From Melioribacter roseus (GTDB lineage Bacteria > Bacteroidota > Ignavibacteria > Ignavibacteriales > Melioribacteraceae): 64,000 nucleotides of DNA. The stretch covers positions 2,719-66,718 of the forward strand of contig DYLK01000008.1 in the NCBI GenBank assembly GCA_020722065.1. Direction: 5' to 3'. Made by a program: the position numbers and the translations under genes. Shown piece after piece: positions 18,575-28,366 of the stretch. Below the pieces are notes generated by a model that saw only the letters and a list, made by a program, of their open reading frames with translations, had not been told where the DNA came from and made no database searches. Within the stretch, counting starts at the first letter, position 1. The number at the start of each line of letters is the position of its first letter.

Positions 18575-18758
18575 TTAACCATTTTTTGGTAATTTTCAAA
18601 TAAAAATAAGTTGAAAAACAAATGGGAAAAATCTTCCAAAGATTTCAGCAATTAACTAATTAAAATGCCTATAAAATCAAAAATGTTAATTGAAAATAAT
18701 GCGTGTTTTATGGTAAGTTAATATATTTCCCATTAGAAATAAAATAAGGAAGACAAAA

Positions 18759-19574
18759 ATGAAAAGGTTCATAAATCTATCAAAGAAATATCTGGTATTT
18801 GCTTCGTTGCTTGCATTTATCGCATGTTCAAAAGTTGCAGTAACTGGTCGCGAACAACTAAATCTTGTTTCTGATGCTGAAGTTTTAAGTATGAGTTACA
18901 CGCAATACAACGAATTTCTGAAAACAAGTAAAATCAGTACCGATAAAAAAAATACGCAACTTGTAAAAAAGGTTGGGAATAACATTTCGAAAGCAGTAAA
19001 TGAATATTTAGCACAAGAAAAATTATCAGATTTAGTAAAAGATTATAATTGGGAATTTAATCTTGTTGAGAGCGAAGAAGTTAATGCTTGGTGTATGCCT
19101 GGTGGAAAAGTAGTTTTTTATACTGGAATTCTTCCATACACTAAAGATGAAATTGGGATGGCGGTTGTAATGGGGCACGAAATTGCTCACGCAATTGCAA
19201 AGCACGGACAAGAAAGAATGTCGCAACAACTTTTACAACAAGTTGGAGCAGTTGCAGTTGCAGTTGCGGTTAAAGATGAAAGTCCAGAAGCACAAGCTGC
19301 GTGGATGGCGGCTTATGGAATTGGTTCGCAAATTGGAGTAATGTTGCCTTACAGCAGATTGCATGAAAGCGAAGCCGATCATCTTGGTTTAATTTTTATG
19401 GCTATGGCTGGTTATAATCCCGAAGCTGCGATTGAGTTTTGGACAAGAATGTCGGAATCTGGCGGGGCAAAGCCACCAGAAATTTTAAGCACTCATCCTT
19501 CAGATGAAAAAAGAATTGCTGATTTGAAGAAATTACTTCCTAAAGCAATGGAATATTACAAAAAAGGTAATTGA
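18759..19574 (+). CDS. M48 family metalloprotease lipoprotein
   Basis: This 271-residue LoiP/YcaL/BepA-type peptidase has a lipoprotein signal ending FIACS (C23) and the VTGREQLNLVSD opening typical of the group. The zinc site is MGHEIAHAIAKH (H140, E141, H144) with third ligand E205 in HESEADHLG. Its expected role is periplasmic quality control of outer-membrane proteins. There are no TPR repeats, unlike BepA. The next gene starts within its stop codon. The 184-nt upstream gap holds no clear promoter. Confidence 0.93.
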   Translation: MKRFINLSKKYLVFASLLAFIACSKVAVTGREQLNLVSDAEVLSMSYTQYNEFLKTSKISTDKKNTQLVKKVGNNISKAVNEYLAQEKLSDLVKDYNWEFNLVESEEVNAWCMPGGKVVFYTGILPYTKDEIGMAVVMGHEIAHAIAKHGQERMSQQLLQQVGAVAVAVAVKDESPEAQAAWMAAYGIGSQIGVMLPYSRLHESEADHLGLIFMAMAGYNPEAAIEFWTRMSESGGAKPPEILSTHPSDEKRIADLKKLLPKAMEYYKKGN

Positions 19575-20260
19575 GTTTGAATTGGAATAATTTTATTCAA
19601 ATTGCTGGAGTAAAATCTCTTCAAGAAGCTGAATTACTGATTTCAATTGGTGTTGAATTTATTGGATTTCCACTAAGATTGCCCATAAACAAGGAAGACA
19701 CAACTGAAATTGAAGCTAAAGAAATAATTGCTCAAATCAGAAATAAATGCCACCCAATTCTGATTACATATCTTGGGAAGGCAAATGATTTGATTGAATT
19801 TGCAGATTTTCTTAATGTCGAAATTATTCAATTACATGGTAAAATTTTGCTGAATGAAATTCAAATTTTGCGGGAGAAGAAAAATCTGAAGTTGATTAAA
19901 AGTCTAATTGTTCGTGGTAATAATTTCACTGAACTTGTCTCAGAAATAGAGGAATATTCGCCATTTGTGGATGCTTTTATTACTGATACTTTTAATCATG
20001 AAACTGGGGCAAGTGGAGCAACTGGAAAAGTTCACGATTGGGAAATAAGCAGAAAATTGGTGGAGATTTCAAAAAAACCAATAGTACTTGCCGGTGGTTT
20101 AAATCACAAAAATGTAAAATCGGCAATTTTAACTGTAAAACCAGCAGGAGTAGATTCACACACTGGGGTTGAAGATTTTGAAGGAAATAAGTCTGAATTT
20201 TTGGTTAAAGAATTTTTGCAACAAGCTAAAAATGGATTTAAGGAATTAAATCCATTTTAA
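19571..20260 (+). CDS. TrpF-like (phosphoribosylanthranilate isomerase family) protein
   Basis: This 229-residue TIM-barrel protein of the PRAI family starts at a TTG that overlaps the stop of the M48 gene. C-terminal family motifs are present: ITDT (D139, matching the catalytic Asp), SGATGKVHDW, AGGLNHKNV and GVDSHTGVE with the phosphate-binding end. The usual N-terminal K-I-C-G active-site segment reads QIAG instead, so the catalytic Cys is replaced by Ala12. No other trp gene is near. It is either a diverged TrpF or a homologue with another substrate; its role in tryptophan synthesis should not be assumed. Confidence 0.72.
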   Translation: MSLNWNNFIQIAGVKSLQEAELLISIGVEFIGFPLRLPINKEDTTEIEAKEIIAQIRNKCHPILITYLGKANDLIEFADFLNVEIIQLHGKILLNEIQILREKKNLKLIKSLIVRGNNFTELVSEIEEYSPFVDAFITDTFNHETGASGATGKVHDWEISRKLVEISKKPIVLAGGLNHKNVKSAILTVKPAGVDSHTGVEDFEGNKSEFLVKEFLQQAKNGFKELNPF

Positions 20261-20265
20261 CTTTT

Positions 20266-22287
20266 TTATTTAGTTTCTAAAACTTTTGCAATTAGTTTTT
20301 CAATTTGATTAATGTTCATTGGTTTGTTTATTACATAATTGACACCATATTTTTGCTTTTCTTCATTACTTATTTCCATTCCCCAACCACTTAAAACAGC
20401 AATTTGTTGTTTGCCATTGTATTTTTTCTGAATTTTTTCTGCTAACGTCCACCCAGTCATTCTTGGCATTCCAATATCGGTAATTATCAAATCGAACTCT
20501 TCATTTTCAATTTTTTCGAGAGCTTTGAAACCGTCTTCAGCCACTTTGCCAATATGTCCGAGAGTTTCAATTATTTCAAGTGCAATATCTCGAATTGTTT
20601 CATCGTCATCAACCCAAAGAATTTTGGCTTGCTTTAAATTTTTACTCGATTGAGTAGTTTCTTCAACATCTTGTTTTTTATCAATAATTTGTGAGTAATA
20701 TGGAAGAATCACCTCAAAAGTTGTTCCTTTATTAATTTTGGTTTCTTTTACATAAATTTGTCCATCATGTTCTTTTATAATCCCATAAGAGCCACTTAAT
20801 CCCAAACCTCGTCCAGGTTCATAACCTTTTGTTGAAAAGAATGGTTGGAAAATCCGCCTTTTTGTTTCATCGTCCATTCCAAGCCCAAAATCGCGAAAAG
20901 TTACGCAACCACCGTTTGAACAATCCGAAGTTTTAATTTCAATTGTTCCACCAGAAGGCATTGCTTCAATTGCATTTTTAATAAGATTATAAAAAACGGT
21001 TCTTAATTCAGAAGAATTTCCTCGCACAAATTTTTTGGAATTGTAACTTGTTTTGATTTCAAAGGAAATTCCATCTTTTTCTGCATTATCTTTCCAAAGT
21101 GGACGTGATTGTAGAATAACATCACTTACAATTGAACTCAAGTCAATTGGTTCAAATTCTGAACGGTTTTTTGCTTTTCCACCAAATTTTTGCATTAATT
21201 TTATTCGATTTGAAGCATCTATTGTTATTTGACGAATTGTTTCTATGTATTCACGGTCATTTTCTGAAAAATTACCTTTTTTAAGCAAAAGCTCAGTGTT
21301 GCTTAAAATTGATTGTAATGAATTATTGAAATCGTGAGCAACTGAAGAAGCCATTTCGCCAATTGCTCCAAGTCGTTGTATTTCTATAATTGCTGATTCT
21401 GCTTTTTTTCGGTCAGTAATATCTCTACCTAAAACAACTAAACCTTTTCTACTTCCATCTTCTTCGAAAACAGGAATTTTTATTACATCATAAATTTTAG
21501 TTTCTCCATAAACTGTTGGAATGATTTCTTCCCCTTTAGATAGAATTTTCTTTTCCCAAGCAATTTCGTCACTTTGCATGCATTTCAGAAATGATTCTTT
21601 ATATATTGGAGAAGTAAATTCAGCTAAATCGGCATCTGTTTTTCCAAAATAGTTCACATTTTTTAATGCGAACAATTCTAAATCGGAATCATTTGCAATT
21701 AGCCATCTGCCATTTCCATCTTTAAAGCAAATTATATCTGGAGTTGCATTGATTAAAGTTCTTAGTCTTTGTTCACTTTCGCGTAATGATTCTTCATCCT
21801 TTTTTCGTAGAGTAATATCTTGATAAATCCAAAGATTTTCATATAAATTCTCAGCAATTTTTACTGGAATGTAAGTTCTCTCTAAAATTCTTCCATCAAC
21901 GAGATATAAAATTTCATTTTGAACAATTTCTCTTTTATTTAGAATTTCTTCGATTCTTTCTATGAATTGGTTTGGGTTAATAAAAAGATTTTTGGATTGT
22001 TCTAAGGCTAATTTGCAATCGGAACCTTTTAAAGCAATTGGAGGCGCTTGGATATTAAAGAATTCGCAAAATTTGGTGTTTGTTTGCAGAATTTTTCTAT
22101 CGGGAGTTTCAACTAATATTCCATCTGGTAAATTCTCAATTAATGCTGATATTCTATTTGAAACAGATTTATTTCCCGCTAAATTTGCTTCAAGTGAAAT
22201 AATTTTTTTGTCTTTTTCTTCAATTATTGATTTTAAAACATTGATTTCATAAATCAATTCCGAGTTTGTTTTTCCTTCTTCTTGCAT
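20266..22287 (-). CDS. PAS-containing hybrid histidine kinase
   Basis: This is a 673-residue soluble sensor kinase with no membrane segment. Order: an N-terminal coiled coil (~5-45), PAS 1 (~45-165), PAS 2 (~170-300), then a HisKA region with the H-box VAHDFNN (H318). The HATPase domain has N box NLIKNAIEAMP, G1 DFGLGMDD and G2 GRGLGLSGSYGI. The C-terminal receiver domain has the acidic pair VDDDE and phosphoacceptor D604 in TDIGMPRMTGW. No output domain follows, so phosphate must pass to another protein or act by feedback. It converges on the TrpF-like gene, with only 5 nt between stops. Confidence 0.92.
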   Translation of the reverse strand: MQEEGKTNSELIYEINVLKSIIEEKDKKIISLEANLAGNKSVSNRISALIENLPDGILVETPDRKILQTNTKFCEFFNIQAPPIALKGSDCKLALEQSKNLFINPNQFIERIEEILNKREIVQNEILYLVDGRILERTYIPVKIAENLYENLWIYQDITLRKKDEESLRESEQRLRTLINATPDIICFKDGNGRWLIANDSDLELFALKNVNYFGKTDADLAEFTSPIYKESFLKCMQSDEIAWEKKILSKGEEIIPTVYGETKIYDVIKIPVFEEDGSRKGLVVLGRDITDRKKAESAIIEIQRLGAIGEMASSVAHDFNNSLQSILSNTELLLKKGNFSENDREYIETIRQITIDASNRIKLMQKFGGKAKNRSEFEPIDLSSIVSDVILQSRPLWKDNAEKDGISFEIKTSYNSKKFVRGNSSELRTVFYNLIKNAIEAMPSGGTIEIKTSDCSNGGCVTFRDFGLGMDDETKRRIFQPFFSTKGYEPGRGLGLSGSYGIIKEHDGQIYVKETKINKGTTFEVILPYYSQIIDKKQDVEETTQSSKNLKQAKILWVDDDETIRDIALEIIETLGHIGKVAEDGFKALEKIENEEFDLIITDIGMPRMTGWTLAEKIQKKYNGKQQIAVLSGWGMEISNEEKQKYGVNYVINKPMNINQIEKLIAKVLETK

Positions 22288-22492
22288 AAAAATCTGCCTT
22301 TTTTATGTTCGGATGAATATTGTAATATTGCTTTAATTTCTACTTTGTTAAAATATAAAAATACTTATCAATCTTGTCAGAAAATAATATTAAACTCTTA
22401 AAATATTTTTAATAAATAAATTAGCATAGTTTTTATACGAAACGGAAATTGCTTTAAGAAATTGAAAATAAAATTATTGATATTGATTATAT

Positions 22493-24007
22493 TTGCCAAT
22501 AATATATAATTTGTTGAGGTTTAATATCGTACAGAATAAAGAAATAAATGTTGTAGAAAAAGTTGTTTCGCTTGCAAAACGACGTGGATTTGTTTTTCAA
22601 TCAAGCGAAATTTATGGCGGGTTGAACGGTTGCTGGGATTACGGTCCGCTTGGTGTTGAATTACTAAAAAATATTAAAGAAGAATGGTGGCGATTTATGA
22701 CGTACCGCGATGATGTTGAAGGTTTGGATGCGTCAATTTTAATGCACCCAAAAGTTTGGCAAGCATCGGGTCATGTTGATAATTTTAGCGATCCAATGAT
22801 TGATTGCAAACAATGTAAATCACGATATCGTTTAGACACACTTTCTGAATTAATAAACGAGAAGAAAAAGGAGAAAATCCTTCAGGAAATGAAAGGAAAT
22901 TTGAATTCAGATAATTTGGCAAAATTGTTGCAACTTGAAGCAAATTCTGAAAATTTAGATAAACTTTATGAAGCAATTTTTGAAAACAAGGAACTTAGTG
23001 AATCTATTTTATCATTCATCAATTGTCCAAATTGCGGAACAAAAGGAAATTTTACAGAACCACGCAGTTTCAATTTGATGTTTAAAACTTTTGTTGGTCC
23101 AGTGGAAAGTTCTGAAAATACAGTTTACTTGCGACCAGAAACCGCACAAGGAATTTTTGTGAATTTTCTTAACGTTCAAAATGCAAGCCGACAGAAATTA
23201 CCATTTGGAATTGCACAAATCGGAAAAGCATTCCGAAATGAAATAAATACAAAAAATTTTCTCTTCAGAACACGAGAATTTGAACAAATGGAAATGCAAT
23301 ATTTCGTAAAACCAGAAGAGGATAAAAAACATTACGATTATTGGAAAGCAAAACGGTTAGAATGGTACACAAATTTGGGAATTAGTTCAGAAAAGCTAAG
23401 ATACCACGATCATCCAGCCGATAAATTAGCACATTACGCAAAAGAAGCTACAGATATTGAATATTTATTCCCATTCGGTTGGGGCGAAGTAGAAGGAATA
23501 CACAACAGAACAAACTTTGATTTATCCCGCCACGAAGAATTTTCGGGAAAATCACAAAAATATTTCGATGAAGAAACGAAAGAAAAATTCATCCCATTTA
23601 TAATTGAAACATCAGCAGGTGCAAGTCGCGGATTTATGATGTTCCTTATTGATGCCTACGATGAAGAAGTTGTCGAAGGAGAAACAAGAGTAGTTCTACG
23701 ATTCCATCCACGAATTGCACCAATTAAAGCTGCTATTTTCCCTTTAGTTAAAAAAGATGGAATGCCAGAAATTGCAAGAGAAATTGAATCTGAACTTCGT
23801 CCATTTTTACGTGTATTTTATGATGATAAAGGTGCAGTTGGAAGAAGATACCGCCGACAAGATGAAGCTGGTACGCCATTCTGTATAACGGTTGATACTC
23901 AAACTCTTGAAGATGGAACAGTAACTCTACGGGAAAGAGATAGTATGCAACAAATTAGAGTTCAGAAAGAAAATATCCTAACAGAACTAATGAAACGATT
24001 AAAATAA
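22493..24007 (+). CDS. glyS: Glycyl-tRNA synthetase (dimeric type)
   Basis: The class II alpha2-type GlyRS charges tRNA-Gly. Present are the opening [19 protein letters not shown], a zinc ribbon CKQC...CPNC around residues 102-180, motif 2 (FRNEI...[14 protein letters not shown]) and motif 3 (GASRGFMM...R). The C-terminal anticodon-binding domain starts at ~390 ([11 protein letters not shown]). No in-frame ATG or GTG exists near the family's usual N terminus. TTG codons at 22493, 22511 and 22514 are possible. GAGG at 22516-22519 has good spacing to an ATC at 22526, which would give the expected N terminus. The start is therefore uncertain. Confidence 0.93.
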   Translation: MPIIYNLLRFNIVQNKEINVVEKVVSLAKRRGFVFQSSEIYGGLNGCWDYGPLGVELLKNIKEEWWRFMTYRDDVEGLDASILMHPKVWQASGHVDNFSDPMIDCKQCKSRYRLDTLSELINEKKKEKILQEMKGNLNSDNLAKLLQLEANSENLDKLYEAIFENKELSESILSFINCPNCGTKGNFTEPRSFNLMFKTFVGPVESSENTVYLRPETAQGIFVNFLNVQNASRQKLPFGIAQIGKAFRNEINTKNFLFRTREFEQMEMQYFVKPEEDKKHYDYWKAKRLEWYTNLGISSEKLRYHDHPADKLAHYAKEATDIEYLFPFGWGEVEGIHNRTNFDLSRHEEFSGKSQKYFDEETKEKFIPFIIETSAGASRGFMMFLIDAYDEEVVEGETRVVLRFHPRIAPIKAAIFPLVKKDGMPEIAREIESELRPFLRVFYDDKGAVGRRYRRQDEAGTPFCITVDTQTLEDGTVTLRERDSMQQIRVQKENILTELMKRLK

Positions 24008-24076
24008 TATAAAATTATTTAAAAAAAGACAAAATATTCTTTTTTCTTGTAAATGAAATTTACTATTTTAGATTGT

Positions 24077-24084
24077 TATTTTTG
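24077..24084 (+). promoter_or_regulatory. Candidate -7 element for cydAB
   Basis: TATTTTTG matches TAnnTTTG, about 63 nt before the cydA start. No -33 element sits at the standard distance. The leader that follows ends with the strong ribosome site GTAGGAGGTTAG. Confidence 0.35.
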
Positions 24085-24146
24085 ATTGAAAAGTTTTATT
24101 TTCAAAGCAACTAATTAACTAATTAACTAAAACCGTAGGAGGTTAG

Positions 24147-25520
24147 ATGGATGTACTCGTACTATCGCAATGGCAATTTGCGATCACAACCGTTTACCAT
24201 TTCTTTTTTGTTCCACTTACTCTTGGATTAACTGTTGCTCTTGCAATAATGCAAACAATTTATGTTACAAGTGGTGATGAGGATTACAAAAAAATGGCAA
24301 AATATTGGGGGAATCTGTTCTTAATTAACTTTGCAATGGGAGTTGCAACTGGTATCGTACAAGAATTTCAATTCGGTATGAACTGGTCTGAATATTCCCG
24401 CTTTATGGGCGATATATTCGGAGCTCCACTTGCAATTGAAGCTTTACTCGCATTTTATATGGAGTCAACTTTCATTGGATTGTGGGTATTTGGTTGGAAG
24501 AGATTTTCGCCAAAAGTTCATCTTGTAACAATTTGGTTAGTAGCAATCGGTTCAAACTTATCTGCAATTTGGATTTTAACTGCGAACTCGTTTATGCAAG
24601 AACCAGTTGGATATGTACTTAATTCAACAACAAACCGTGCCGAAATGGTGGACTTTTTCGCATTAATCGGAAATCCACATTTATGGTTACAATTCCCACA
24701 TGTTTTCTTCGCTGGAATAACCCAAGCTGCTTTTTTTATAATAGGAATAAGTGCTTGGCATTTTATGAAGAAAACAAAAAATATTACTCCATTCAAAAAA
24801 TCTTTCCGTTTTGGCGTAATTTATGGTTTAGTTGGAGTTGTGATGGTTGTGCTTATTGGTCACGTACAAGCACAACATTTAGGACAAACTCAACCTATGA
24901 AATTAGCCGCAGGTGAAGCATTGTGGGAAACAGAAAGCCCAGCTTCATTTTCAGTTTTTTCGATAATTGATCAAGCTTCCCAAACTAATTCTGCAGAAAT
25001 AAAAATTCCTGGATTTTTAAGTTTCTTGGCTTACAATTCATTTGAAGGAGAAGTAAAAGGAATTAAAGATCTTCAAGCAGAATATGAAACAAAATATGGT
25101 CCTGGTAACTACATCCCAAATGTAACAGTTTCATATTGGATGTTTAGAATAATGGTAATTGCAGCTGGATTAATGCTTTTAATTGCTTTAGTTGGTTACT
25201 TTAAATCTGGAAAATCAGAGATGGATTGTAAACCAATGGGCTTGAAATTATTCTTCTATTCCCTTTTCTTACCATATATTGCAATGGCATCTGGTTGGAT
25301 TTACACAGAAATGGGACGTCAACCTTGGCTTGTGTTTGGTTTATTCAAAACTGAAGATGGTGTTTCGAAAGCAGTTGATTCTTTAGAAGCCACATTTTCA
25401 TTAATTGGATTTACATTAATTTATGCAGTATTAATTGTATTTGCTGTAAAATTATGGAAAAAATATGCCTCGATGGATATGGAAAAAGTTTTTGATCACG
25501 AAACAATAAAAGAAGCATAA
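24147..25520 (+). CDS. cydA: Cytochrome bd oxidase subunit I
   Basis: CydA (457 residues) is the quinol-oxidising, heme-carrying subunit of the high-affinity oxygen reductase in the inner membrane. Several transmembrane helices are evident. H18 in VYHFFFVPLTLGL matches the axial heme ligand near the N terminus. The GHVQAQHLGQTQPMK motif and the GRQPW motif near the end of the Q loop are intact. The Q-loop is short (no C-terminal Q-loop insertion). The ribosome site GGAGG is strong. cydB follows 11 nt later. Confidence 0.97.
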   Translation: MDVLVLSQWQFAITTVYHFFFVPLTLGLTVALAIMQTIYVTSGDEDYKKMAKYWGNLFLINFAMGVATGIVQEFQFGMNWSEYSRFMGDIFGAPLAIEALLAFYMESTFIGLWVFGWKRFSPKVHLVTIWLVAIGSNLSAIWILTANSFMQEPVGYVLNSTTNRAEMVDFFALIGNPHLWLQFPHVFFAGITQAAFFIIGISAWHFMKKTKNITPFKKSFRFGVIYGLVGVVMVVLIGHVQAQHLGQTQPMKLAAGEALWETESPASFSVFSIIDQASQTNSAEIKIPGFLSFLAYNSFEGEVKGIKDLQAEYETKYGPGNYIPNVTVSYWMFRIMVIAAGLMLLIALVGYFKSGKSEMDCKPMGLKLFFYSLFLPYIAMASGWIYTEMGRQPWLVFGLFKTEDGVSKAVDSLEATFSLIGFTLIYAVLIVFAVKLWKKYASMDMEKVFDHETIKEA

Positions 25521-25531
25521 GGAGGTTAAAT

Positions 25532-26545
25532 ATGGACTTAAATATTGTTTGGTTTATACTTATCACTGTTTTGTTTGTCGGATTCTTCTTCTTAGAAGGA
25601 TTTGATTACGGTGTTGGAATTTTACTTCCTTTTATTGCTAAAAAAGATGATGAAAAAAGAGTAATTATCAATTCTATTGGACCTTTTTGGGATGGAAACG
25701 AAGTATGGATGCTTACTGCAGGTGGTGCTATTTTTGCAGCTTTCCCACATTGGTATGCAACTTTATTCAGCGGTTTCTATCTTCCTCTATTTTTGATGCT
25801 TTTCGGATTAATCATCCGAGCAGTTGCATTTGAATTTAGAAGTAAAGAAGAAAGTTCAACTTGGAGAAATGGTTGGGATTGGATGATTTTCTTCGGTAGC
25901 TTCATTCCCGCATTACTTTGGGGAGTTGCAGTTGCAAACTTACTCCGCGGAGTTCCAATCGATGAAACAATGACTTACACAGGAGGATTTTTCAATCTAT
26001 TAAATCCTTATGGATTAGTTGGTGGAATTACTTTTGTAGTATTGTTTATGTATCATGGCTCAATTTTTCTAACTCTTAAAGTTGGCGGTGAAATGTTGAA
26101 CTCAGTGAAAGCTGTTGCAAATAAATTATATTTACCTACAGTTGTTGTTGCAGTTGTTTTTGTTCTTTATACTTTCTTTGAAGTTCAAGCTTTTCAAGCT
26201 AAAGGTTTAGCAATGTTGGCTCTTCCAGGTGTTGCAGCAGTTGCTCTATTACTTTCTGGCTTATTCTTAAAACAAGAAAAAGCTGGTTTAAGTTTTATTA
26301 TGACTGCACTTACAATCGTTTTTGTAACAATTACTGCTTTTGTTACTTTATTCCCAAATGTTATGATTTCTTCAACAAATTCAGCTTATAATCTAACAAT
26401 TTATAATGCTTCAGCTTCTCCATATACTCTTGAAGTAATGACAATTGTTGCTTTAGTTCTTGTTCCATTTGTTTTAGTTTATCAAGCATGGTCGTATATT
26501 GTTTTCAAAAAACGTCTGACAAAAGATTCAGAATTAGAATACTAA
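25532..26545 (+). CDS. cydB: Cytochrome bd oxidase subunit II
   Basis: CydB (337 residues, usual length) stabilises the heme-bearing CydA in the membrane. The hallmark N-terminal FFLEGFDYGVG and the following GPFWDGNEVWMLTAGGAIFAAFP appear over residues ~19-70. Eight or so hydrophobic helices follow. The AGGAGGT ribosome site overlaps the end region of cydA. A clear terminator comes directly after, separating it from cydDC. Confidence 0.97.
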   Translation: MDLNIVWFILITVLFVGFFFLEGFDYGVGILLPFIAKKDDEKRVIINSIGPFWDGNEVWMLTAGGAIFAAFPHWYATLFSGFYLPLFLMLFGLIIRAVAFEFRSKEESSTWRNGWDWMIFFGSFIPALLWGVAVANLLRGVPIDETMTYTGGFFNLLNPYGLVGGITFVVLFMYHGSIFLTLKVGGEMLNSVKAVANKLYLPTVVVAVVFVLYTFFEVQAFQAKGLAMLALPGVAAVALLLSGLFLKQEKAGLSFIMTALTIVFVTITAFVTLFPNVMISSTNSAYNLTIYNASASPYTLEVMTIVALVLVPFVLVYQAWSYIVFKKRLTKDSELEY

Positions 26546-26566
26546 TTCAATAGTTAACCTATTTTT

Positions 26567-26608
26567 ATCCCAAATGTCCCTAAAAAAGACATTTGGGATT
26601 TTTATTTT
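26567..26608 (+). terminator. Intrinsic terminator after cydAB
   Basis: A perfect 12-bp stem ATCCCAAATGTC (26567-26578) / GACATTTGGGAT (26588-26599) is followed by TTTTATTTT. It separates cydAB from cydDC, so the assembly transporter is likely expressed from readthrough or its own promoter. Confidence 0.92.
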
Positions 26609-26641
26609 AAACAGTTACTTTGTACAATAAAAATCTGATTT

Positions 26642-28366
26642 ATGAATTTCGACAAAAAGTTACTTTTTCTACTTAAAAAAGCTAAAATTCCGTTTATTTT
26701 AACTATTAGTTTAGGAATTATGGTTTCTCTTGCCACAATTTCATCAACTAAATTGCTTGCAATAATTGTGAATAGTGTTTTTCTCGAAAAGAAAATTCTT
26801 CAGCAAGTTCTAAATCTGATTTTACTCTTTGCTATAGTAGCTTCAGCAAAAAGTATTTTGATGTGGCTGAAAACTTATTTTTCATTCAAAATATCTGAAA
26901 ATATTAAAAATCATCTTCGCGAAATATTATCTTCTGCTCTTTTTGACAAAGGTCCGTCAAATCTTTCAAATGAAAAAAGTGGGGAAATTAGTAATATTCT
27001 TACTGAAGGAATTAACAAACTCGAAGCATATTTTAGCAGCTATTTACCACAAGTTTTATTTTCTACAATAATTCCAATTTTAATAATTGCTTTCGTCTTT
27101 CCGATTGATTGGATTTCTGGATTGGTACTTTTTGTAACTGCTCCGTTAATTCCATTGTTTATGATTTTAATTGGGAAAAGAGCTGAAAATTTGAGCAAAC
27201 GTCAGTGGAAAACTTTGAATTTTCTAAGTTCACATTTTTTTGATGTAATGCAAGGTTTAACAACTCTAAAATTGTTCGGAAGAAGTAAATTTCAGACAAA
27301 AAAAATAAGTGAAATTAGCGAAGAATTTCGGCAAACGACAATTGGAGTTCTAAAAGTAGCTTTTCTTTCTGCTTTGGCATTGGAATTACTTTCCACGATT
27401 AGCATTGCAATGGTTGCTGTTGAAATTGGAATTCGCTTAATTTTTGATAAAGTGGAGTTCGTCGATGGATTTTTTGTTCTGCTTATTGCTCCAGAATTTT
27501 ATCTTCCACTTCGACAACTTGGCTCAAGTTTTCATGCTGGAATTGATGGAGTTACAGCTTCAAAATCAATTTTTGCTGTGTTAGATGAGAATACAAAAAA
27601 TATTAATGGAAATGTTGTTTGTAATTGGGATGAGGATTTTACAATAGAGATGAGGAATCTAAGTTTTAGTTACGATGGGAAAACAAATGTAATTGATAAC
27701 TTAAATATCAAAATTAATTCTGGGAGTAAAATTGCAATTGTTGGAGAAAGTGGTGCGGGAAAATCCACTTTTTTTAATCTTTTGCTGAAATTTATTTATC
27801 CAAACTCAGGCGAAATTCTCTTCAACAACCAAAAAATTTCAGATCTCACAAAACAGAGTTGGTATTCTGGAATTACTTATCTTTCGCAAAAACCTTATCT
27901 TTTTTATCGAACAATAGAAGAAAATCTTAAAATATCTAACGAAAACGCAACTGAACAAGAAATTCGGCAAGCGATTGAATTTGCTAATCTTACTGAGTTT
28001 GTGAATTCTCTTCCAAACGGAATAAATACAATTATTGGTGAAAAAGGGATAAATTTGAGTAGCGGACAAATTCAGAGAATTGCAATTGCTCGTGCATTTC
28101 TTAAAAAATCTCGATTAATTTTACTTGATGAACCAACTGCAAATCTTGATGCTGAAATTGAAGATGAATTGCAAAGTAAAATAAATAAATTATCTGAAAA
28201 CAAAACCGTAATTACAATTGCACACAGATTAAATACTGTAATTTCAGCTGATTTTATCTTCGTTTTTGAGAAAGGGAAAATTGTTGAAACGGGAACTCAT
28301 CAATTTCTTTTGCAACAAAAAGGGAAGTATTTTGAATATTTTAGTAATTACAGAGGCGAATTATGA
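26642..28366 (+). CDS. cydD: CydD-type ABC transporter subunit
   Basis: This 574-residue half-transporter has six transmembrane helices over ~1-310 and one ATPase domain. Walker A is GESGAGKST (~364-372), the signature is LSSGQIQRIAIARAF, and Walker B is LILLDEPTANLD. The segment ~60-330, including the GPSNLSNEKSGEISNILTEG loop, follows the CydD pattern. With CydC it forms the heterodimer required for cytochrome bd maturation; CydDC has been described as a thiol exporter and, more recently, as a heme transporter. It overlaps cydC by 4 nt. Confidence 0.92.
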   Translation: MNFDKKLLFLLKKAKIPFILTISLGIMVSLATISSTKLLAIIVNSVFLEKKILQQVLNLILLFAIVASAKSILMWLKTYFSFKISENIKNHLREILSSALFDKGPSNLSNEKSGEISNILTEGINKLEAYFSSYLPQVLFSTIIPILIIAFVFPIDWISGLVLFVTAPLIPLFMILIGKRAENLSKRQWKTLNFLSSHFFDVMQGLTTLKLFGRSKFQTKKISEISEEFRQTTIGVLKVAFLSALALELLSTISIAMVAVEIGIRLIFDKVEFVDGFFVLLIAPEFYLPLRQLGSSFHAGIDGVTASKSIFAVLDENTKNINGNVVCNWDEDFTIEMRNLSFSYDGKTNVIDNLNIKINSGSKIAIVGESGAGKSTFFNLLLKFIYPNSGEILFNNQKISDLTKQSWYSGITYLSQKPYLFYRTIEENLKISNENATEQEIRQAIEFANLTEFVNSLPNGINTIIGEKGINLSSGQIQRIAIARAFLKKSRLILLDEPTANLDAEIEDELQSKINKLSENKTVITIAHRLNTVISADFIFVFEKGKIVETGTHQFLLQQKGKYFEYFSNYRGEL

